From positions 12,405,806-12,469,805 of the forward strand of contig OZ029921.1 of assembly GCA_964023275.1 (NCBI GenBank): a stretch of 64,000 bases of DNA. The letters run 5' to 3'. Source of the stretch: Norana najaformis (taxonomy: Eukaryota; Annelida; Clitellata; Crassiclitellata; Hormogastridae). Both the position numbers and the translations under genes were made by a program. Positions within the stretch are counted from its first letter, which is position 1, and each line of letters starts with the position of its first letter. The notes beneath the pieces are model-generated. The model worked only from the letters and a program-made list of their open reading frames with translations. It made no database searches and was not told the origin of the DNA. Of this stretch, positions 20,255 to 29,844 are shown piece by piece.

Positions 20255-20672
20255 TTTCTGTAAAGAAATTAGTAAGTAAAGGCTTGCAAGTTCACTTCAA
20301 AGGTAAACAGTGCAACCCCATAAAGGATAGAGAACATAGCTAAATCAACAGCAAAAATGGTCGATTTGAATTAAACATTTCAAAGATATTGCTAAAGGAG
20401 TCTAAAGGAAACAAAGCAGAGTGCATGCATGTTTGGCACAACTGAATGGGACATAGAGACCCACAGGCAATAAGACTACTGGAGAGACAGAATATGCATC
20501 AGGAGTTACCATAAAGTCATGTAAAATTTCAGAAAGTATGTGAATGCTGCACAGAGACTAGAATGACAAGAAAACCTTTTCCTCAGAAATCAGAATCACA
20601 GACAACTGAAGTTCTTCATCTAATCCATAATCAGAATCAGACAATTGAAATTCTTGATCTAATCCATACAAA
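20255..20672 (+). pseudogene. Copia GAG-pre-integrase region
   Basis: Translation in shifting frames gives LVSKGLQVHFKGKQC, GRFELNISKILLKESKGNKA, CMHVWHNxMGHRDPQAIRLL and CECCTETRMTRKPFPQ, the HxxxH-C-C pre-integrase zinc region of copia Pol. A 41-bp imperfect duplication follows at about 20591-20671 (TCTTxATCTAATCCATA occurs twice). The reading stops at 20672, where a hAT element is inserted, and resumes at 22326. Confidence 0.75.
20665..20672 (+). repeat. Target-site duplication CATACAAA (left)
   Basis: Identical to 22318-22325; flanks the hAT element 20673-22317. Confidence 0.85.
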
Positions 20673-21400
20673 CAGTAGCGTCGATCATATGAGGCCCTGG
20701 GGCCCGGCCATTATTTGGGCCCCAGCAATATTTTAGCTGTAAAATCGGTACAAGACAGCTCTGGACTGACAATTTTAGTTGTCAGTCTTCACTTTAAGAC
20801 TCTAATAAACAATGCCAGTCCGTAATTTCCAATTGTACCTCTCTAGGTATTGCTGTCTCTGCCTACCTTTGCTTAGGTAGACAAAGGGACAGACAGAATG
20901 ACAGATATATTAATATGTACTACATCAGTACACATGCACTTATAATTATATGCAGGTCGACCAAGCGAAATTAGTCACAGGCAGTCAGACATACAGACTT
21001 TAAGCCACACAGGTCGCCATAGGGCACAGATCTATAGCAAGATTTGACAGAACCCTGAAAAATTAATGGAATGCAGGTCAGACAACTCGCCCTCACATCA
21101 CTGTCATCGCCATCTGGATGTCATCTTTGACCAGTCAGGCAGTAGGGATGTAAGCCGACCCGATAATTTAGTTTCTTCAGCTACAAAACTATATACATGT
21201 ACCTTATGTACATCTGGTGTTGTAAATATGGGGTGGTACATATATACCCATATAGTCGCCCTTTTTAATTATAATCCCCACACAGTTTCTGCATCGCTAG
21301 CCGAAGAAAGCTCCCTCTGTTAAATAAATGAATATAGGGATCGTTAATTTTGAACAAGTAAAATTTTAGAAACATTGCGCTCGAATTTGCTGATGCGAAA

Positions 21401-21523
21401 TGGATATATTTGTTATAAAACGGAAACGACTAGATGACAGTATTGCTGGTGAAATTGCACTTGTGGAGGTAGGCTCATCAGCTTTTCATCACTCTTTCAG
21501 TGTAGATGCAATGAGATGAAATT
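21401..21523 (+). pseudogene. hAT transposase N-terminal remnant
   Basis: Reads MDIFVIKRKRLDDSIAGEIA, like the MDRFLxKRK start of ZMYM/DUF4371-type hAT transposases, then a stop. Confidence 0.45.
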
Positions 21524-21599
21524 GAAAGCCAGTTACTTAGTTTTCCAAGTTTCAACTCCAGGTATAGAAAATTTTCATAAGTTGAGTCAACTATCCATC

Positions 21600-21802
21600 T
21601 TATCTGTATAAGTTTAGTGCCTTGCGTCGGCTAAAGAACTGGATGCGAAATACTATAACACAGGAATGGTTAGACACTGTGTTTGTGTGCCATGTTAACA
21701 AAGGCATTCTTGACAGATTGGACGTAATGACACTAGCAGCACAGTTTGCTAAAAGAAGCACAATCAGGGAGAACATTTTTGGCAATTTCAACGTTGAATA
21801 AA
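21600..21802 (+). pseudogene. hAT transposase C-terminal remnant
   Basis: Reads ALRRLKNWMRNTITQEWLDT, then HVNKGILDRLDVMTLAAQFA and the stop after GNFNVE. This matches the LKTYLRNTMTQERLNxLxxLHVHKxxTDxLD dimerisation end of DUF4371-type hAT transposases. Confidence 0.7.
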
Positions 21803-22040
21803 TAATAACAATAACAAATAATAATCTAAGAACTTCTATAGTGCCACTGTAATAACGCTCAAGGCATCAGTCGATGGTCGCTGCTAAGCAAAATCATTGT
21901 CCAAGCCAAATTCCATGCTGAATCAGGGTCGAAAAGCCAAGGCGAAGTCAAGAAGGCACAGAGACAGCCTACTGAGGAAATGAGTTAAGGCAGAGGTGAG
22001 TGTTTAGTCAAGATCTGAAGGCCGAAACAAAGTTTGCCGA
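21795..22040 (-). mobile_element. LINE 3' end fragment nested in the hAT
   Basis: On the minus strand it ends CATCGACTGATGCCTTGAGC then TAGAAGTTCTTAGATTATTATT, the family tail also seen at 41650-41715. Upstream is decayed C-terminal RT coding sequence (FRS*LKTHL). Confidence 0.6.
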
Positions 22041-22317
22041 GTTAATTATGTGCTCAGATTGTGCTACTTTAGCATTACCAACATAATGTTCACAACTGTT
22101 GTGTGCATTGACATTCCACTGTAAATAATATTAGTGACATTTCTCATTTTTTTTGTCTATTGAGATGTTGGCCTTTATGTCTGCCTGCATAAGGCCTACT
22201 TCATGAATCCTACCCCCATGCCAGAGGCTTTGTCCCTGGAAACCAATAGGGGTTTCACACCCAGACCTCCATTATAGGCCCAGGCCCCCCAATGTTTACA
22301 AAGGATCGACGCCTCTG

Positions 22318-22325
22318 CATACAAA
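22318..22325 (+). repeat. Target-site duplication CATACAAA (right)
   Basis: Copy of 20665-20672. Confidence 0.85.
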
Positions 22326-23036
22326 TGTTTGCAGGCCAATGCAGACCATAACTCCAGGAGATAAAAGAATTTTATGGCTATGACAGATGATTTCAGCAGA
22401 TATACCAAGGTATATCTATTGAGTCACAAATCCAAAATACCAGAAAAGATAAAGGAATATGTCAAGTATGTGCAGACCAAATTCAGTGAAACTGCTAAGA
22501 AGATCAGATCAGATCAAGCAGGGGGAATATAATGGAGAAAGACTACAAACATTTTTAAAGAGTGAGAGAATTCAAGCAGGGTAAACTTCACCAAACACAC
22601 TTCAACACAATGGATGTGCAGGAAGAAAGAATCATTATTTAACAGAAATGACAAGATGTAGTATGCTGAAGGATTCAGGATTACATACAAAATTTTGGGG
22701 TGAAGCCATTATTACAGGCAACCCTCTACAAAACAGATTACCTGTGGTTGGAAAGGAGACAAGTCCATATGAAAGATGGAATGGAAAAATGCCTGATTTA
22801 AGCTACATCAAACGTTTTGGTTCAGTAGCTTATGTTGCAGCACCAACCAAAAGAAGACAGATGCTGGATGACAAAGCAAGAAATTTAATCTTCTTAGGTT
22901 ATGAAGAAGACACAAAAGGTTATCGTTTACTTGATTTAAATATAAACTGAATACAATTAAGTAAATATATAATATTTTTAGAAGGTTATCTACACACATA
23001 CATAAAGATGTATGGTATGAGGGAGACATACATAAA
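22326..23036 (+). pseudogene. Copia integrase region
   Basis: Resumes the copia Pol frame after the hAT insertion. It reads MQTITPGDK, the integrase core MTDDFSRYTKVYLLSHKS (first catalytic Asp), a SDQxGGEYNG second-Asp block, a decayed TSPxTLQHNG, then FWGEAIITG, NRLPVVGKETSPYERWNGK, IKRFGSVAYV and DDKARNLIFLGYEEDTKGYR. Several stops and one frameshift make it dead. The sequence is cut at 23036 by the 6.19-kb insertion and continues at 29233. Confidence 0.85.
23031..23036 (+). repeat. Target-site duplication CATAAA (left)
   Basis: Same six bases at 29227-29232, immediately outside the two TIR ends. Joining the flanks gives a continuous copia coding strand (ETYIKNS). Confidence 0.8.
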
Positions 23037-23261
23037 AGTAGTTAAGTATGGACAGTTTCTGGCCCACCTCCAAACAAGGACAGGTTCTGGCCCACCTTCA
23101 AACAAGGACAGGTTCTGGCCCACCTTCAAACAAGGACTGGTTCTGGCCCACTTCCAAACGACCACAGATTCTAAGCCACATCCAAACGAAGACAGGTTTC
23201 AACTCATCTCCAAAAGTTTGTTCATTTATAATAATAATAATAATAAATATGATTTAATAAA
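23037..23261 (+). repeat. Left TIR, six 28-bp units plus AT-rich end
   Basis: Units run from 23051 to about 23218; units 1-4 are the most alike (TTCTGGCCCACCTTCAAACA) and 5-6 are diverged. A shared AATAAT tract and GATTTAATAAA end the repeat. Confidence 0.9.
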
Positions 23262-23403
23262 GTATTCTCTTATGTGTACCAAAAGAATCTTTTTGTAAAT
23301 GTTGGCGGTCAAAAACTGATTGTTGCCAATAGTGTCCTTATACAGCTCTTGTTTCCCACTTTTGAAAATTACCTACAAATACATTTCATTGCTATAATAT
23401 CGT

Positions 23404-23892
23404 CTATTTAATTTTCGTTAATCGTTTCTCCATTAATTCGACGCGTATAACGCTTATGTTACTTACCATTTTCCAATTCCTTTTCAGTAACGAAAATGCT
23501 ATCGCGATACTAAATACGAGCACAAAAGCTACATAAATTAGTATTTTCGTAATGTGGTTATAATGAGAGATCGGTTCTTGCACACACACATAGTTGGTAA
23601 CAACGCCAAAATTGTCGAAGCGATGGAACGACTTGTTCATCGTGACTGGTACAGACATTAAATGAATACAAACGATGAATCTTAGTTCATAAAAGACGTA
23701 AAATGAAATACTCACAGGAGTCGCTAATGCACTTTTCGATCTTGGAGACATCTTCTTAAAGTCGTGTGCGATTTCTGAGCAAAGTGTCGCGGTCGATACG
23801 TTAAGATGATCTTGTCGAATGAATAAGGACCATTGCTTGTAACACGCTGATATGTACACGCTGTTCTTACTCAACTCTGATTGGATGCGCAC
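23404..23892 (-). CDS. Unknown ORF with C-terminal transmembrane segment, inside the TIR element
   Basis: 162 codons starting MRIQSELSKNSVYISAC. The first 60 residues are charged and helical-looking (WSLFIRQDHLN, LCSEIAHDFKKMS). Residues ~110-125 hold VVTNYVCVQEPISHYN. A 20-residue hydrophobic helix follows (ILIYVAFVLVFSIAIAFSLL), then KRNWKM: the shape of a single-pass membrane protein with a short basic tail. A diverged relative lies at 4490-4950. CTGTGAGTA and ATGGTAAGT donor-like sequences occur in it, so it could be an exon of a spliced gene, but the frame is open straight through. It is the only coding sequence in the element not belonging to a nested LINE. The family is not recognised and no function is proposed. 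Confidence 0.5.
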   Translation of the reverse strand: MRIQSELSKNSVYISACYKQWSLFIRQDHLNVSTATLCSEIAHDFKKMSPRSKSALATPVSISFYVFYELRFIVCIHLMSVPVTMNKSFHRFDNFGVVTNYVCVQEPISHYNHITKILIYVAFVLVFSIAIAFSLLKRNWKMVSNISVIRVELMEKRLTKIK

Positions 23893-23904
23893 TAATCAAA
23901 TGCC

Positions 23905-26320
23905 TATGAGGCTGGTGCTGATTAAACTTGAGCATTCTGTACCCGTTGGATGTTATTATCACTCGCAGTTCTGATACTCTAGTCAATGACATTGTCATCT
24001 CCCCACCCACCTACTCGGATCACTCTCTTATTGGCTTCAATATACAACATCGTACCCCATCTATATCTCGACAAACTACTCTTCGTCGATCGTACAAATA
24101 CTTCGATCATACGGCTTTTGAAACCGATCTACGGAAATCAGATCTCTTTAATTGGTCTGATACATCAGCTGCTGCAAATATAGAGGTTAAACAGCGTTTT
24201 TCCCTATATGATACTACCATGACACAATTGCTGAACAAACGTGCTCCTCTTCGGAAAGTAACAATAAGTAAAGACGTGAACCGTCCTTGGTTTGATGGGG
24301 ATTGTTCTGCTTCAAAGAAGCTCCCTCACAAACTTGAGAGGATCTACATAAAAGCACCATCTGACACTTTGAAAGAGGAACACTGGCGTATTCAGATTCG
24401 TCTTCAACGTCGTCTATTCCAACAGAAGCGCTCCTGCTACTACCGCCGTAGTATTGATGAGGCTACGACTAATGGTAAGACTCTTTGGAAGGGCTTACAT
24501 TCACTGCTTTCTCCTCTGACCGACTCATCATCTTCTTCCCTTACATCTGATGAACTGCAGGATTTCTTCGTCAAAAAGACTGCCAATATTCACGAATCAA
24601 CAAAAGACTCTCCTCCACCTAATCTCTCACATCTGCCACCTCCTCTACACTCTTTTGTTGCACTTGATAAAATTACTTCTTCTGATGTAAAAAAAACTAC
24701 ACACTGATTCTTCTACAAAACAGTGTGAACTCGACTCCGCACCTGTTTGGCTCCTCAAAACTCTTTCTTCAGTCTTTGCACCCATAGGCCTATTAACCCT
24801 TCTCATTAATACCTCCTTTTCTCAGTCCACGCTCCCTGATAAAAATAAGCAGGCCATTATCTGACCACGTATAAAAAAACCTGGACTTGACCAATCAGAT
24901 CCTGCTAACCACCGTCCAATCTCTAATCTGTCTTTTATTTCTAAGCTTGTTGAACGTTTTGCTCATTGGCAGCTTTCTAACTTTATTGAATCTCACAATC
25001 TACTCCCTCTCACCCAATCTGGATTTAGACGATATCATTCTACTGAAACTGCTGTCCTTAAGGTTTACAATGACATTGTCTCGGCTCTTGACCTTGGTTT
25101 TATAGCAGTTCTTCTCCTCCTCGACTTTAGTGCCGCATTTGACTGCGTTGACCACACCATTTTGCTTCAGATTCTTCAATTACAATTTGGTATCTCATCA
25201 TCTGCACTTATTTGGATCTCTTCTTTTCTCTCTTCTAGGACTCAAAATGTTTACTTTGGTGGCAAATTCTCTAAGACTACTAATTTAATTTTTGGTGTCC
25301 CCCAAGGCTCCATTCTTGGTCCACTGCTTTTCATTCTATACACTTCCAATATTTCCAAGATTGCGCTTAAGTTTGGTATTTCTATCCATATTTACGCTGA
25401 TGACACCCAACTTTACATAAAACTTTCCACTTCTAACCTTGAAAGTTCAAAAATGAAACTTATTGCCTGTTTCCATGAGATACAATCCTGGTGTGCTTCC
25501 ATGCGCCTGAAATTAAACACAAGTAAGACGGAATTGATTTGGTTCGATCGTCGGTCCTGATCACATTTAGATTTGCAGACTCTCTTTCTGAAAATAGATT
25601 ATTCCTGTTCCATACTACCCTCGAATGTAGTTCGTGACCTTGGTGTCTTTTTGGATAGCAAACTTTCCATGTCTCACCATATCAGCTCCATATCTAGAGC
25701 CTGTTTCTTCCACCTACGACGGATACATCAGATTAAATGCTGTCTTAATGAGCATTGCCTTCATGTCCTGGTTCATTCACTCATACTATCCAGAATTGAT
25801 TATTGCAATTCAGTGCTTTATGCTTTACCTAAATCTACCCTCACCCCTTACCTCTGTTATTCATGCTGCAGCTCGCCTAGTTAAAAGCCTTGGCCCTCGA
25901 GATCACATTACTCATTCTTTACAACTTCATTGGTTACCCATTCAGGCCCGCATATCTTTCAAAATCTGTCTACTTATGTTCAAAATTATGTCAGGCTCTG
26001 CCCCGTCCTACCTGTCCCCTCTAGTTAAACCTTGTACTTCCACTGAGTCCAGAAGAAGATTGCGTTCGCCTTCAAAAGGTTACTTTGAAGTCAGAAGAGT
26101 TAACCTACAGTTTGGTAAAAGAATGTTTGAAGTAGCTGGTCCAGCTGAGTGGAACTCTTTACCTGAACCTATTCGAAGATGCTCTTCAATAGATACTTTT
26201 AAATTAAAACTTAAGATTCATTTATTCTCTCAGTACTATAACTAATTATTATGTTGTAACGTGTCCTTTGAGTAAGACACTGTTTTATTAAGGCGCGTTA
26301 TAAATAGAAGTTGTATTGTA
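23905..26320 (+). pseudogene. CR1-like LINE nested in the TIR element
   Basis: Starts inside the APE domain (LDVIITRSSDTLVNDIVISP, TYSDHSLIGF = the SDH motif). The APE-RT linker runs to 24707. After frame changes the RT follows: NHRPISNLSFISKLVERF, SGFRRYHSTETAVL, motif A LDFSAAFDCVDHTIL, GVPQGSILGPLLFILYTSN and the catalytic YADDTQLYIK (about 25395). The C-terminus includes YCNSVLYALP, LHWLPIQARISFKIC, AEWNSLPEPIRR and ends KIHLFSQYYN. The 3' end is GGCGCGTTATAAATAGAAG with a (TTGTA)n tail. Frameshifts near 24700, 25080, 25560 and 25880 make it inactive. Confidence 0.85.
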
Positions 26321-26640
26321 TTGTTGGTATATGATTGGTCGCTTAAAATAAATGACATACGATATTGTTAACAAAGTCAGCATCTTTAAACTTAATACGT
26401 GTGCGTGCCTTGATCGTGAACGACGACCGTCTCCTGCTAATGGTATTCGTGTATACTTGTATGTGCATATTAATGTATACATTTACGTGTATGTGCATGC
26501 ATGTGGGTGTTGTAGACAATACTAACTGACGATGGAGATTGTTGAATGTCAACAATTGTCAACGGACGATCAAAGATGTCAAATCGTTGCGCGTGAATGA
26601 CTGGTGGGGGATACCTTTAAGCAACTGCTCGTTCGAACCA

Positions 26641-26698
26641 CGATTATAATTACACTCGATGTTCAATTATAATTGAACATCGAGTGTAATTATAATCG
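26641..26698. repeat. Perfect 58-bp palindrome
   Basis: CGATTATAATTACACTCGAT... reads identically on both strands around the centre between 26669 and 26670, with no mismatch over 29 bp per arm and no loop. A further CAGTAATTGAACATC follows at 26705, echoing part of the arm. Confidence 0.9.
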
Positions 26699-26828
26699 CT
26701 ACGCAGTAATTGAACATCTGACGATGACAGTGGGGTGAGATTCATTTGCACCTGTTAGGTAGCAGAATTTGCCACAAGTTTGAACTGGAATTTGTTTCAT
26801 ATGTATGTATGTATGTATGTATGTATAT

Positions 26829-27000
26829 ATTGTTGCAAGGGCACGTGTGGAAGGCAGGTTGGGTTAGGTCAGAAGGTGACACGTGCCCATGCAACATTCG
26901 GTTAGGAACACATGCGCATCCACTTGTGTTGAAAGGATTGGTTGAGGGAGTGTTTAAAGGAGTGGTTGTCTCGTAGGGAGAGAAGAAAGTATAAAAGAGT
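26829..27000 (+). mobile_element. LTR 5' fragment
   Basis: TTGTTGCAAGGGCACGTGTGG through AGAAGGTGACACGTGCCC to a TATAAAAGAG box. It matches the start of the LTR at 29844-29582 (minus) and stops shortly after the TATA box, where TATG-rich repeats begin. Confidence 0.55.
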
Positions 27001-28930
27001 GTGTATGTATGTCTATGTATATATGTAGGCCTATGTATATATGTATGCCTGTGTAAGCTTTTGATCAAATATTGGGTAAAATAATAAAGAGAGACAGAGA
27101 CAGAGACAAAGACAGATAGTCAAAGACGGATCGAGAAGAATGGCTTGTCCTTCTCCTTCACATTCTTCGCATACAATAAAGCGTTTGCTCATATGCGTCA
27201 ATATTGGTCTATACTGAGTAAACATGTCTTTGGCTATTTGTATGTGCATTTGTCTGTGCACATGTCTGTGCGTATGCGTGTCGGTTTGTGTGTGTGCGTG
27301 CGTGTGTAATTGCCCACGTGTTTATGTTTCCCCAATATGTGGGCGCGGGTATAAGTTGTATAAGCAGAGACCGAGTAAAATGATGGCGCCATCGCTTCAA
27401 AACAATAATAATCTTCAATATATATATATATATTTCTATATGTAGGCCTGTGTATGTATATCTATGTATGTATGTAGGCCTATGTATATATGTATACCTA
27501 TGTGTAAGCTTTTGATCAAATAATGGGTAAAATAATAAAGACATTGAGACAGAGACAAAGACAGATAGAGAGACTGACGGAGTTATATACGCCTACGGAT
27601 AGGATAGAGAGAGAGAGATAGAGAGAGTCATAAATTCGTATGCCAGGCTAACAATGTCTGTTCTTTCATCCGCATCGCAAATAACTGACAGTCAGTCGAA
27701 TGTATAGCGTTTTAATTGTAATTGTTACAACGTATTTGAGTTTGTATGTATGTGTCTGTATGTATGTGTGTGCGTGCGTGTGAGAGTGTGTCTGCGTGTT
27801 TTCGTCAGAATTAGGCCGTAAGGAGTAAACCTATATGTTTGTCTGTGTGTATGTGTCTAAGCGTGTGTGTCTGTGTTTGTGTCTGCATGTTTTTGTAAGA
27901 ATTAGGCCGTAAGGAGTAAACCTATATGTTTGTCTATGTGTGTGTGTCTAAGCGCGTGTGACTTCGCGTTTGTCTGCGTACTTGCATGTCTGCACCTCTC
28001 TATGATTTTTCCGTTTGCTTGCGTGTGTCTGTGTTTGTCTGCTTGTATTTGCCTATCTATGCGTGCCTGCGTGTCAGTGTAAGACGCGTTTAGGCAGAGT
28101 CCCAGCTATTGAAGGCGCCATCGCTTCAGAACAATGAAATCTATACAACTTTAAATCTACTGGAAATCGATTCTTCTTCGCATATATGTAATGGCGGAGA
28201 GATATAAATATACACACATAGTCGTACTGGTGAACATGTCTGCCCGTGTAGTCGCCTGTGTGTGTGAGTGCGTGTGTACGCGTGTGCGTATAATCGCCTA
28301 CGCCTTTGTTTCTCAGACGATACTGGTTGCCTTTAAGAGATTGCGCCTGTGTGCGGGCACTGTATGTGTGCGTGAATGTGCGTATAATTACCCGCGTGTT
28401 TGATTCCGCATATGTGCGCGTGAGTACAGACGTGTATAGGCAGAGACCGAGAAACTGAAGGTGCCATCGCTTCAAAACAATAATCTTAAGGAATTCCATT
28501 CTTCCTTCCATCTAATTTAATTACTTTTATAGTCCATTCGTATTTATCGTATTTAATGAAATATATATAGCTTATATCGAAATGCTTGTATGTCCGTGAC
28601 TGCAAGACTTGTATAGGCAGAGACCGAACAAATGAAGACGCCTTCGCTTCATAACAACGAAATCTACACAACTATAAATCTAAATGAAAACGTTTCTTTC
28701 TAATCTAATTACTTTTAAAAGACATTTATATTTATTAAAATTATTTAAATATATATGGCTTATATCGAAATTCGCGTATGTGCGTGACTGCAAGACGTGT
28801 ATAGGCAGAGACCGAGCAAATGAATGCGCCATCGCTTCAGAAGAATAATTTATAGGAATTCCATTCTTCCATATAATTACTCTTATAGGATCTTTATATT
28901 TATCGCGCTATATACCACTTATAATAAAAC
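27000..28930. repeat. Low-complexity and degenerate ~180-bp repeat array
   Basis: A core GGCAGAGACCGAG...GCC(A/T)TCGCTTCA(A/G)AACAA occurs at about 27360, 28090, 28436, 28615 and 28801. The last three are spaced 178 and 187 bp and embedded in clearly tandem ~180-bp units; earlier spacings are near multiples of that. Between them are long TGTG/TGTCTG-rich stretches, a ~91-bp direct repeat (AATTAGGCCGTAAGGAGTAA at about 27810 and 27900) and a ~445-bp spaced repeat (GTAAGCTTTTGATCAAATA at 27052 and 27501). The open frames across this block are repeat artefacts. Confidence 0.75.
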
Positions 28931-28973
28931 TTACTATATTTAAGCAATGACAGGCGATCTTTTATTAAAATAT

Positions 28974-29226
28974 TTTATTAAATCATATTTATTATTATTA
29001 TTATTATAAATGAACAAACCTTTGGAGATGAGTTGAAACCTGTCTTCGTTTGGATGTGGCTTAGAATCTGTGGTTGTTTGGAAGTGGGTCAGAATCTGTG
29101 GTCGTTTGGAAGTGGGCCAGAACCAGTCCTTGTTTGAAGGTGGGCCAGAACCTGTCCTTGTTTGAAGGTGGGCCAGAACCTGTCCTTGTTTTGAGGTGGG
29201 CCAGAACCTGTCCATACTTAACTACT
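28974..29226 (-). repeat. Right TIR, seven 28-bp units plus AT-rich end
   Basis: Reverse complement of the left TIR with one extra 28-bp unit (the ACCACAGATTCTGACCCACT unit). Confidence 0.9.
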
Positions 29227-29232
29227 CATAAA
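29227..29232 (+). repeat. Target-site duplication CATAAA (right)
   Basis: Copy of 23031-23036. Confidence 0.8.
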
Positions 29233-29581
29233 GAATAGTCATTTGATTCAGATGAAGAAGAAACAGCTAATGTTACCCAACCTCAGGAACATCAGGAAAA
29301 AGATACAGTTAACCAAAATCTAGAAATTATGGAAGAACAAAAAAATTTAAAATGTTCAGAATGTTGTAACAAAAGAAAGCCTCCAGAAAGATTAGTTGGT
29401 GATGAATAAAGTGACCACAAAGAACAAGAACCAAAGTCATTCAAGAAGCCAGTATCTGGTGAACAAGCAGAACAGTGGTGCAGAGCAATGAATAAAGAAA
29501 TGGAATCTTTAAAGAAGAATGAAACATAGATACTGACAGAATTACCCAAAAACAAAATAGCCATAGGAAGCAAATGGGTGT
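29233..29581 (+). pseudogene. Copia Pol linker and start of RT domain
   Basis: Continues the copia element after the insertion: DSDEEETANVTQPQEHQEKD, NKRKPPERLVGDE, then SGEQAEQWCRAMNKEMESLK and ILTELPKNKIAIGSKWV, the standard start of copia reverse transcriptase (AMxxEMxSLxxNxTWxLVxLPxGKxxIGxKWV). Stop codons replace two residues (after GDE and at the NET-W position). It is cut at 29581 by an LTR element, and the rest of RT and RNase H are not found in the window. Confidence 0.85.
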
Positions 29582-29844
29582 TGTTATGAGTCGGAATATG
29601 TTTCAGCAACAATTCATTTCACATGTTTATTAAGAAACTCACTTTGAGAGGTCCCAACTCATAACACTCTCATAACACACATCAGCATGAAACTTCCCAT
29701 TTATATAGTCTTAAACTCCCTCCAAAACACACCTTCAAACACTCCTTCAACGGACAGGTGCATGAGCACGTGAACAAATTGTTGCAGGGCCTGTGTCACC
29801 TTCCGATCCAATCAACCTTCCCTTATACATGTGCCCTTGCAACA
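29582..29844 (-). mobile_element. LTR of a Gypsy-like element on the minus strand
   Basis: Minus-strand sequence runs TGTTGCAAGGGCACATG ... CCGACTCATAACA, i.e. TG...CA ends over 263 bp. It has a TATATAAATGGG promoter-like box at about 29700 and an AATAAA signal near 29625. Just outside the 5' end (minus) is a purine-rich GGTCCGGGGATA that could be a polypurine tract, so this would be a 3' LTR with the element body towards higher coordinates. No pol gene follows there, so the body is deleted. Confidence 0.6.

Larger units (their letters stand above)
20673..22317 (+). mobile_element. Internally deleted hAT transposon inserted in copia
   Basis: The ends are CAGTAGCGTCGATC on the left and, reverse-complemented, CAGAGGCGTCGATC on the right, flanked by an exact 8-bp duplication CATACAAA: the hAT signature. 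Inside, a transposase start (about 21401, MDIFVIKRKRLDDSIAGEIA) and a transposase end (21600-21800) remain; the catalytic middle is gone. A LINE tail is nested at about 21795-22040. It is non-autonomous. Removing it restores continuity of the copia sequence around CATACAAATGTTTGC. Confidence 0.85.
23037..29226. mobile_element. 6.19-kb TIR element with 28-bp-unit terminal arrays (Polinton/Maverick-like ends)
   Basis: The left end AGTAGTTAAGTATGGACAG mirrors the right end CTGTCCATACTTAACTACT. TIRs of 225 and 253 bp consist of six and seven units of 28 bp (each beginning about GGACAGGTTCTGGCCC) followed by a short AT-rich shared stretch. Exact 6-bp duplications CATAAA flank it. AG...CT ends, long TIRs and 6-bp target duplications are the published hallmarks of Polinton/Maverick elements. 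No polB, integrase, protease, ATPase or capsid gene is visible, so it would be a small deleted or non-autonomous relative, or another superfamily. Inside are one unassigned ORF, a nested LINE, a palindrome, an LTR fragment and a ~180-bp repeat array. Confidence 0.65.

Noticed and set aside
23051-23218. Regular 28-bp repeats resembling a CRISPR array
   Set aside because: Units are directly adjacent with no spacers, and the same array appears inverted at the other end of a transposable element; this is animal DNA.
23700-23770. Intron with GTGAGT donor and CCAG acceptor in the unknown ORF
   Set aside because: Joining at those sites puts the following codons out of frame (immediate stop), while the unspliced frame stays open.
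26742-28511. Open frames of 70-145 codons on both strands (His/Thr/Tyr-rich)
   Set aside because: They come from TG/TATG-rich low-complexity DNA and repeat units; no conserved motif and frames open on both strands.
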